Part shown: positions 1 to 3,814 of the stretch, piece after piece
Layout: every line of letters begins with the position of its first letter
Numbering within the stretch: position 1 is the first letter of the stretch
Source: an uncultured beta proteobacterium
GTDB taxonomy: Bacteria; Pseudomonadota; Gammaproteobacteria; Burkholderiales; Burkholderiaceae_C
NCBI GenBank assembly: GCA_903927495.1
Contig: CAIYNH010000024.1
Coordinates: 1-5,237, forward strand
Length of the DNA stretch: 5,237 bases
Reading direction: 5' to 3'
The notes under the pieces: model-generated
Seen by the model: the letters and a program-made list of their open reading frames with translations, nothing else
Databases searched by the model: none
Told to the model about the DNA's origin: nothing
Made by a program: the position numbers and the translations under genes

Positions 1-1
1 A

Positions 2-277
2 ATTAATCCCCAATACGCCAATATGGATTTCACCGATGCCAAATCAGTGGCTGAGGTGCCTGAGCTGGCGCGCTTGCAAGCCGCACAGGGTGGCAAGACG
101 CGCATCACCATGCGTGTGGACAACGCCACACTGGCCGTGTTCAAAGCCAGAGCCGAAATGGTGGGTGGCAACTATCAGACACTGCACAATGAGGCATTAC
201 GCCAAGTGGCCCTTGGGCAGACGCTTGCAGAGGTGGTGCGAAGTACCATCCGGCAAGAACTGTCGCACGTTAAATAA
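2..277 (+). CDS. brnA: BrnA-family antitoxin, copy 1 (5' end at window edge)
   Basis: BrnA antitoxins bind the BrnT RNase toxin and repress their own operon. The first ATG is at 23 and gives 84 residues, but the frame stays open to the window edge and still encodes a QYAN stretch also present before the matching Met in the second copy, so the true start probably lies outside. The N-terminal half is a linker (FTDAKSVAEVPELARLQ). From KTRITMRVD to YQTLHNEALRQ comes the ribbon-helix-helix fold: a beta strand, then two helices typical of PF14384-like BrnA proteins. It is nearly identical to the copy at 3036-3329. The only protein difference in the shared part is His for Leu in YQTLxNEAL, plus an extra C-terminal Lys. 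Whether a brnT lies upstream cannot be seen. The His sits in a helix that is normally hydrophobic, so this copy may be weakened. The family call is secure; the functional state is not. Confidence 0.85.
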   Translation: MNPQYANMDFTDAKSVAEVPELARLQAAQGGKTRITMRVDNATLAVFKARAEMVGGNYQTLHNEALRQVALGQTLAEVVRSTIRQELSHVK

Positions 278-289
278 CGACAACCTATT

Positions 290-333
290 CAGGCCTCTAG
301 CGCCCGCTGCACAAGCGCAAGCAGCTACTAAAT
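290..333. repeat. Extragenic repeat R1
   Basis: A 44-bp element directly after brnA copy 1, beginning CAGGCCTCTAGCGC and ending GCAGCTACTAAAT. It contains GCTGC and GCAGC arms ten bases apart, able to form a short imperfect hairpin. Related copies lie at 2222-2264 and 3345-3388. It resembles GC-rich palindromic extragenic elements I recall from Comamonadaceae genomes (TAGCTGCTTGCGC ... GCGCTAGAGGCC); that match is from memory. A weak transcription terminator for brnA is another possibility, but there is no T run. Confidence 0.6.
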
Positions 334-342
334 AGGAATACC

Positions 343-708
343 GGTCTGGGTGCATTTGTGACACAAGTGGCGACACTTTTGAGGGGGTTAAGCACCGTGC
401 GCTCAAACAAAGCGGTTTTGAACTGCCGCTCCAGCTCGCGCTTGCCCCACTGCTCGCGGATTGCTGCAGGTAAAACTCACCATCTTCTGGCCGTTTGCTT
501 TGGTTCAGGAGGATCAGGTTATGCGTCCAAGGCAATTGTCGCGCTACCACGCCATCGCCCCAGTGCGCCAGTGCGCCAGTGCAATCTTGATGCTGATGGT
601 CTGGCCCACTTGCCAATATAGGTCAATCAGTGTGGTGTTGACTGCTTGCACCGCCCGCACCCGTGCGGCAACAATCATCTGGGTGATTTCTGCAAAAATC
701 TCAAAGCT
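343..708 (-). pseudogene. YhcG/DUF1016 nuclease relic, several frameshifts
   Basis: YhcG-type proteins have an N-terminal DUF1016 domain followed by a PDDEXK nuclease domain. On the minus strand, recognisable pieces follow in family order but in changing frames: FEIFAEITQMIV...RAVQAVNTTLIDLYWQVG (about 705-607), ISIKIALAHW, then WGDGVV, RQLPWTHNLILL and SKRPEDGEFYLQ in a second frame, then AIREQWGKRELERQFKTALFERTVLN in a third, then KVSPLVSQMHPD back in the second. The first shift falls in an 8-bp tandem repeat at 559-582 and is cured by removing one unit. The others fall at about 462-469 and in the G run at 383-387. The segment normally between GDGVV and RQLPWTHN (roughly 50-60 residues in relatives, from memory) is missing, and the nuclease domain is absent: the relic stops at the edge of repeat R1. 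A stop codon precedes FEIF in frame. Not functional. Confidence 0.85.
559..582. repeat. Three tandem 8-bp units that break the YhcG frame
   Basis: Three head-to-tail units on the plus strand: CCCAGTGC, GCCAGTGC, GCCAGTGC, inside the YhcG relic. With two units the minus-strand reading would run KIALAHWGDGVV, matching the family; with three it shifts frame and reaches a stop soon after. This looks like replication slippage from two to three units. Confidence 0.8.
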
Positions 709-835
709 TCAAGACTCGGCCGTTGACGTCGAAATCGAACACAACGCTTGGGCGCACCTCATCGCTTTCAACCACAGTACCTGCAATCAGGCGGCTGTAT
801 ATGGCATCGGCTTTAGGGTCTTATTCAATTTTTAT
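701..835 (-). pseudogene. DUF2283 family relic
   Basis: The minus strand from 820 to 701 encodes 39 residues and a stop: DPKADAIYSRL, then TVVESDEVRPSVVFDFD, then NGRVLKL. This is the pattern of DUF2283, small proteins of about 50-70 residues with the signature YDPEADALYIRL...E.V....V.DYD..GRVVGIEIL. Immediately upstream the same frame reads ATA AAA ATT GAA TAA, where relatives have ATG AAA ATT xxx TAT: both the start Met and the Tyr before Asp-Pro appear lost, and the end lacks the usual EIL-type tail. It abuts the stop of the nucleotidyltransferase gene and would have been the third gene of that operon. DUF2283 genes often sit beside small toxin-like genes (recalled; function not established). 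Broken as it stands. Confidence 0.75.
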
Positions 836-1554
836 GGGTCGGATAGATTTGCGAGCTGTTGAATTTTGGCTTCCAGGTCGGGAAGGCGGGTTTGGCTCAT
901 GGCATCACTTGGCAAATGACCAGGCAAGGCATCCAGAAACCGACGATCATCTAGCAATGCCGAAAACTGCTCGGCAAGATAGCCTTGCAGCTCTTCGGGC
1001 ATCTGCTGGCATTCTCCAAGCAAACTTTCGCGCCCGTCCACCACACTGATGATGTCGCCCAGATCATGACTAAACAAATAATCGGCACCCCCGCGTCCAT
1101 GGAATGCCTCCAACTTGGTTCCAATAAAGACCGGTGCTTGTATAACGCGAATGGCGACACCATTGGGCAACACCAGTGCCTGCGCTGTTGCCACACACAG
1201 CGGATACCAACGATTGGCGAAACCCAGAATCTCTTCCATCGTGGGCATCACGTCCACCGTGATGCCATCCACATGCCAGCGGCAGATGGGCGCGTCGGCG
1301 CTCATGTCTTGGGTGAAGCCGCGTACTCGCAGCGCTTTCTCAATGCGGTGATAGCCAGACAAGGCAAGTACTTCGACAACGATGTCCACGTCCTGCGTTG
1401 ACCTGATAGGTGGATTGGCCGGGTCGGTTATCAACAAGCCCACAATTGAGCCACCCACAAAGGCAAATTTGCCGCACAAATCAGACCCCAAGCGGTGGGC
1501 AACAAGTTCCAGCATCACCACATTGGGGTCATTCGGGTTAAGTTGGTGCATCAT
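832..1554 (-). CDS. Pol-beta-like nucleotidyltransferase, candidate AbiEii-type toxin
   Basis: A complete 240-residue protein. Near the N terminus is the nucleotidyltransferase signature: FVGGSIVGL (Gly34-Gly35-Ser36), then RSTQDVDIVVE with the metal-binding pair Asp55 and Asp57; Asp101 in GITVDVMP is a good candidate for the third acidic residue. Further conserved-looking blocks are GFANRWYP (111-118), FIGTKLEAF (143-151) and SHDLGDIISVVDGR (162-175), which match a family I recall being annotated as nucleotidyltransferase or AbiEii/AbiGii toxin-like. Enzymes of this fold move nucleotides to protein, RNA or small-molecule acceptors; the acceptor here is unknown. The start is one of two adjacent ATGs at 1554-1549. 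The first overlaps the stop of the upstream winged-helix gene by four bases, pointing to translational coupling. No HEPN partner is present, so it is not an obvious MNT-HEPN pair. The toxin role is inferred from the layout. Confidence 0.8.
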   Translation of the reverse strand: MMHQLNPNDPNVVMLELVAHRLGSDLCGKFAFVGGSIVGLLITDPANPPIRSTQDVDIVVEVLALSGYHRIEKALRVRGFTQDMSADAPICRWHVDGITVDVMPTMEEILGFANRWYPLCVATAQALVLPNGVAIRVIQAPVFIGTKLEAFHGRGGADYLFSHDLGDIISVVDGRESLLGECQQMPEELQGYLAEQFSALLDDRRFLDALPGHLPSDAMSQTRLPDLEAKIQQLANLSDP

Positions 1555-2096
1555 GCAGACAACCGTTTGTCCAATTCGGCTATCGCCAAAGCGCGCTCAC
1601 GTAGGCTCCCCCCGCGCATGGCATCTACCAACACCAAAAGCTCGTAGAGCGCAGGGTTGCGCAGCGCGGCGTCCGGCACCGTGGGATACAAGGGATAAAA
1701 GGCCGCGCCGCGCACCGTACCCGTCTTGTGCGGCCACACAGGTGGCGCTTCGTTGGGTTGCACTATCAGCGCCAGCATGGGCGGGGCGGCGTAGCTGGTA
1801 GGCATGCCGCGTGTCATGGCACCATGGGTCGCCGGAAAGCAATAGCGCACGCCGTGCTGTAGAAACAGTCGCAAAGGCTCCAACAGCACCACGGGTTTTC
1901 CAGCGGAATCTTTGCGTAGCAATTGCGCTGTCAGTGTACGTTCCACCCCAGCGTGAATTTCTGATGCAGTCAGCTTTAACTCTTCAGCTAAAGCTGCATA
2001 GGTGGGTGCCGCCCCCTGTTGAAGCGACAAGCGCAATAGCACCACCACATCTTGCGGACGAAGAGTTATTTGCGGATTGGATTTTGAACGGTACAT
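1551..2096 (-). CDS. Winged-helix protein, candidate antitoxin/repressor of the nucleotidyltransferase operon
   Basis: A complete 181-residue protein with no family name I can assign confidently. Residues about 10-65 look like a winged-helix DNA-binding domain: LRPQDVVVLLRLSLQ (helix 1), PTYAALAEELKLTASEIHAGVERT (the helix-turn-helix pair), then a wing around QLLRKDSAGKPVV. The rest has small alpha/beta elements, including YCFPATHGAMTRGMPTSYAAPP and YPLYPTVPDAAL, and ends in a charged helix. It is the first gene of the operon, and its stop overlaps the next start as ATGA. A palindrome at 2116-2139 and promoter-like hexamers lie directly upstream. The layout (DNA-binding gene first, nucleotidyltransferase second) matches AbiEi-AbiEii systems, so autoregulation and neutralisation of the downstream protein are likely but inferred. 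There is no Shine-Dalgarno sequence before the ATG, and the predicted transcript starts almost on it. Confidence 0.75.
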   Translation of the reverse strand: MYRSKSNPQITLRPQDVVVLLRLSLQQGAAPTYAALAEELKLTASEIHAGVERTLTAQLLRKDSAGKPVVLLEPLRLFLQHGVRYCFPATHGAMTRGMPTSYAAPPMLALIVQPNEAPPVWPHKTGTVRGAAFYPLYPTVPDAALRNPALYELLVLVDAMRGGSLRERALAIAELDKRLSA

Positions 2097-2102
2097 GAGC
2101 GT

Positions 2103-2131
2103 AGTTTACACCTGCATTCGCCATTTGCGAA
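2103..2131 (-). promoter_or_regulatory. Candidate promoter of the wHTH-nucleotidyltransferase operon
   Basis: On the minus strand, TTCGCA (2131-2126) and TAAACT (2108-2103) are spaced 17 bases apart, each matching the sigma-70 consensus at four of six positions. A transcript from here would begin near 2096, the A of the start codon, implying a leaderless or near-leaderless mRNA. The -35 box lies in the loop and right arm of the palindrome. Moderate support only. Confidence 0.4.
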
Positions 2132-2139
2132 TGGCGAAT
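2116..2139. promoter_or_regulatory. Perfect 10-bp palindrome, likely operator
   Basis: ATTCGCCATT, the four-base spacer TGCG, then the exact reverse complement AATGGCGAAT. It sits 20-43 bases upstream of the winged-helix gene and covers the predicted -35 box, the right place for an autorepressor site. A shorter ATTCGC/GCGAAT pairing is nested inside it. A hairpin in a divergent transcript is possible but less likely: no T run follows. Confidence 0.65.
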
Positions 2140-2221
2140 TTCGGCGCAAACCACACGCAGGTTTCGCAGGTAAGGAACGGTGTTTTTCTCAACCTCAATC
2201 AGCCAAAGTTACATACTGATT

Positions 2222-2264
2222 CGGCATCTAACGCCCGCTGCACATGCACAAGAAGCTACCAAGT
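2222..2264. repeat. Extragenic repeat R2 (most diverged copy)
   Basis: Related to R1 and R3: CATCTAACGCCCGCTGCACA followed by GCACAAGAAGCTACCAAGT. It lies just beyond the stop codon of the chimeric dehydrogenase fragment, the same relative place that R3 takes beside the second fragment. It differs from the other copies at several bases. The stretch 2140-2221 between the operator and this repeat holds no gene I can recognise. Confidence 0.5.
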
Positions 2265-2274
2265 CAATAGCACT

Positions 2275-2646
2275 CTACAGCCGCCAAACCTTGATCCCCA
2301 CCTCTTCAAACGCCTTGGCATCAAAGCACGCTTTCACGTCAATAAAGCAGCCGCCCTTGATGAGTTTTTGCTGAAAATCTGCCACTGAAATTCCGACAAA
2401 CTGATGGTGCGACACCGCCGCCACGATGGCATCGGCTTGAGGCAGGGCAGCCCAGGACAACAGTTGCACGCCGTATTCATGCAAGGCTTCGGCCGGGTCA
2501 CCGTAGGGGTCGTGTCCAACTTGCCAATACAAGTCAATCAACGTGGTGTTGACCGCCTGCACGGCCCGGGCCTGCGCAGACGCAATCAGCCGGGCTATCT
2601 CAGAAAAGTCGGCATGCTCACAGGCTCCATAATCAATAGCAATCAC
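2275..2646 (-). pseudogene. Chimeric ORF: YhcG N-terminal piece fused to UDP-sugar dehydrogenase C-terminus
   Basis: An open 123-codon frame from a GTG at 2646. Residues about 13-44 (DFSEIARLI, RAVQAVNTTLIDLYWQVG) are the start of a YhcG/DUF1016 domain, alignable with the relic at 600-705. From about residue 45 (HDPYGDPAEALHEYG) to the end (KGGCFIDVKACFD, GIKVWRL) it is the C-terminal UDP-binding domain of a TviB/WbpA-type UDP-N-acetylhexosamine dehydrogenase. The join lies at about 2510-2516 and keeps the frame. Neither half is complete: the dehydrogenase lacks its NAD-binding and catalytic domains and the YhcG part lacks nearly everything after its first helices. No clear ribosome binding site or promoter is seen. 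It is probably a recombination scar that happens to be open, though the protein could be made. It differs from the other dehydrogenase fragment by 6 residues in 79. Confidence 0.8.
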
Positions 2647-2660
2647 CCCGCACCTGCGGC

Positions 2661-2692
2661 CCTGCCTTGTGCAGGAGTCGCGCCGTCGCGAC
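2661..2692. other. GC-rich hairpin-forming patch in the brnT upstream region
   Basis: CCTGC, five bases, GCAGG (2661-2675), followed by a near-palindromic GTCGCGCCGTCGCGAC (2677-2692, 14 of 16 positions symmetric). The 2647-2776 gap otherwise holds no gene. It may be another extragenic repeat or a structured leftover of the YhcG gene's upstream DNA; I cannot name it. Confidence 0.35.
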
Positions 2693-2739
2693 GAATGCTT
2701 CCCAACCCATTAATCGTACCCAGATCCCCATTCAATATA

Positions 2740-2768
2740 TTGCCTGTGCATTGTTTTGTGCATACACT
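2740..2768 (+). promoter_or_regulatory. Candidate brnTA promoter with repeated TGTGCAT operator half-sites
   Basis: TTGCCT (2740-2745) and TACACT (2763-2768) are 17 bases apart, each four of six to consensus. Two TGTGCAT direct repeats (2745-2751 and 2757-2763) lie 12 bases apart, about one helical turn, across the spacer. The second is part of the near-palindrome GTGCATACAC (2758-2767). BrnA-BrnT complexes are known to repress their own promoter, so these are plausible operator sites. The start predicted from the -10 falls within a few bases of the ATG at 2777. Confidence 0.45.
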
Positions 2769-2776
2769 TGACTCCC

Positions 2777-3052
2777 ATGAAAATCGACTTTGATCCTGAA
2801 AAGGCTGCTGCGAATCCAGTGAATCATGACGGTGTCACGTTTGATGAGGCCAAACATGTGCTGCTTGATCCTTACGCATTGACTCGGGAAGATGCCGATA
2901 GCACAGGCGAGGCACGATTTATTTCACTAGGCATCGGTAGCAAAGGACGAATTCTGGTGGTGGTGTGGACTCTACGCGGCGACACACCTCGTTTAATTTC
3001 GGCTTGGAAGGCCAATCAACCCCAACGCAAACGCTATGAACAACAATTCTGA
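2777..3052 (+). CDS. brnT: BrnT-family ribonuclease toxin
   Basis: A complete 91-residue BrnT toxin, a RelE-like fold RNase that blocks translation when free of BrnA. The sequence begins MKIDFDPEKAAANPVNHDGVTFDEA, the family's usual opening (F-D-P-x-K-A-x-x-N ... H-G-V-x-F-x-E-A). It continues with the DPYALTREDAD segment, RFISLGIGSKGRILVVVW (central strands, the GxxxxGRxLxVV pattern) and RLISAWKANQPQRKRYEQQF (C-terminal strand and helix). ATG 2777 is preferred to a TTG at 2756 because the homology starts there and the upstream part overlaps the promoter. The usual family motif ISAR reads ISAW here, which may be subfamily variation. Its last 17 bases overlap brnA, the classic toxin-first order. 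The length is normal and nothing suggests damage. Confidence 0.9.
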   Translation: MKIDFDPEKAAANPVNHDGVTFDEAKHVLLDPYALTREDADSTGEARFISLGIGSKGRILVVVWTLRGDTPRLISAWKANQPQRKRYEQQF

Positions 3053-3329
3053 CCCCGTGTTTACCCAATACGCCAATATGGATTTCACCGATGCCAAATC
3101 AGTGGCTGAGGTGCCTGAGCTGGCGCGCTTGCAAGCCGCACAGGGCGGCAAGACCCGAATCACCATGCGCGTGGACAACGCCACATTGGCTGTGTTTAAA
3201 GCCCGGGCCGAAATGGTGGGTGGCAACTATCAGACACTGCTCAATGAAGCATTACGCCAAGTGGCCCTTGGGCAGACGCTTGCAGAGGTGGTGCGAAGTA
3301 CCATCCGGCAAGAACTGTCGCACGTTTAA
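3036..3329 (+). CDS. brnA: BrnA-family antitoxin, copy 2 (paired with BrnT)
   Basis: A complete 97-residue antitoxin, starting inside the end of brnT, so the two are surely co-transcribed and probably coupled in translation. It begins MNNNSDPVFTQYANMDFTDAK; residues 14-36 form the linker that contacts toxin in this family. KTRITMRVDNATLAVFKARAE supplies the DNA-binding beta strand and first helix, and YQTLLNEALRQVA the second helix of the ribbon-helix-helix fold. It probably dimerises, neutralises BrnT and represses the promoter at 2740-2768. A later in-frame ATG at 3078 matches the first ATG visible in copy 1, but the upstream start is favoured by the overlap with brnT. Confidence 0.9.
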   Translation: MNNNSDPVFTQYANMDFTDAKSVAEVPELARLQAAQGGKTRITMRVDNATLAVFKARAEMVGGNYQTLLNEALRQVALGQTLAEVVRSTIRQELSHV

Positions 3330-3344
3330 TAACGACAACCTATT

Positions 3345-3388
3345 CAGGCCTCTAGCGCAAGCTGCACATGCGCAAGCTGCTACTAAGT
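3345..3388. repeat. Extragenic repeat R3 with internal direct repeat
   Basis: A sister of R1, placed right after brnA copy 2. It contains an exact 11-bp direct repeat, GCGCAAGCTGC, at 3355-3365 and 3370-3380 (15-bp period). R1 has GCGCCCGCTGC and GCGCAAGCAGC in these places, so R1 keeps the hairpin-capable form while R3 has drifted to a direct repeat. Confidence 0.6.
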
Positions 3389-3398
3389 ACATAGCACC

Positions 3399-3773
3399 TT
3401 ACAACCGCCAAACCTTAATGCCCACGTCTTCAAACGCCTTGGCATCAAAGCAGGCTTTCACGTCGATGAAGCAGCCGCCCTTGATGAGCTTTTGCTGAAA
3501 GTCAGCCACCGGTAACCCGACAAACTGCCTGTGCGACACGGCTGCTACGATGGCGTCGGCTTGGGGCAGGGCAGCCCAGGGCAGCAGATGCACACCATAT
3601 TCATGTAGGGCTTCCGCCGGGTCACCGTAGGGGTCGTGGACGAACACTTCTACGCCATAGGCATTTAGCTCGTTGATCACATCGGCGCAGTTTTCTTTGA
3701 AGGTCAGGCCCATCACGTTGACTTTGGCACCTTTGATGCGGCTATCAGTGGCGATCATTTGTTTGATAGCCAA
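3399..3773 (-). pseudogene. UDP-N-acetylhexosamine dehydrogenase, 3' fragment
   Basis: The C-terminal part of a TviB/WbpA-type nucleotide-sugar dehydrogenase, which oxidises UDP-GlcNAc/GalNAc to the uronic acid for surface polysaccharide. About 124 codons remain of a usual 420-430. Visible are IKQMIATDSRIKGAKVNVMG, LTFKENC, ELNAYGVEVFVHDPYGDP, GGCFIDVKACFD and the terminal KVWRL. The NAD-binding domain and catalytic Cys domain are missing; homology stops at about 3771, where AT-rich DNA upstream of abiEii begins. Within the fragment, about eight residues expected after KENC (PDLRNSKV-like, from memory of the family) are absent without frame loss, around 3686/3687. The first codon is TTG and no ribosome binding site is seen. 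It is a relic, oriented towards brnA. Its sequence is about 87% identical, by eye, to the 2278-2514 fragment. Confidence 0.85.
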
Positions 3774-3787
3774 AATTAAACCACTAA

Positions 3788-3811
3788 TTAATGTAATAAT
3801 TCATACATTAA
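3788..3811. promoter_or_regulatory. 8-bp inverted repeat upstream of the AbiE-like operon, likely operator
   Basis: TTAATGTA (3788-3795), eight bases, TACATTAA (3804-3811): perfect arms in a strikingly AT-rich 50-bp patch ending four bases before the first ATG of abiEii. TTGATA at 3763-3768, inside the dehydrogenase relic, could serve as a -35 box with ATTAAT (3787-3792, spacer 18) as -10. AbiEi antitoxins are known to bind inverted repeats at their own promoter, so this is the expected site. Confidence 0.6.
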
Positions 3812-3814
3812 CAA

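Noticed and set aside
290..333. Rho-independent terminator for brnA copy 1
   Set aside because: The stem is only five pairs with a ten-base loop and no T run follows.
197..616. Minus-strand 139-codon open frame read as one gene
   Set aside because: It mixes YhcG family segments with frame-shifted filler and then runs through repeat R1 and antisense to brnA; it is an accidental open frame over the relic.
461..862. Plus-strand 133-codon open frame
   Set aside because: It lies opposite the YhcG and DUF2283 relics and has no family-like sequence or ribosome binding site.
832..1554. MNT-HEPN type toxin-antitoxin assignment
   Set aside because: The neighbouring gene has a winged helix and lacks the RX4-6H motif and helical make-up of HEPN proteins.
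985..1801. Plus-strand open frames of about 138-139 codons
   Set aside because: They are antisense shadows of the nucleotidyltransferase and winged-helix genes, with compositions typical of reversed coding DNA.
2404..2793. Plus-strand 129-codon open frame across the chimeric relic and brnT promoter
   Set aside because: No recognisable protein; it is antisense to the dehydrogenase/YhcG fusion and overlaps the brnT start.
290..3388. Integron attC sites, suggested by the TCTAACG-like edge of R2 and the cassette-like toxin-antitoxin modules
   Set aside because: No GTTRRRY partner core lies at the proper distance, the modules are long and oppositely oriented, and no integrase is seen.
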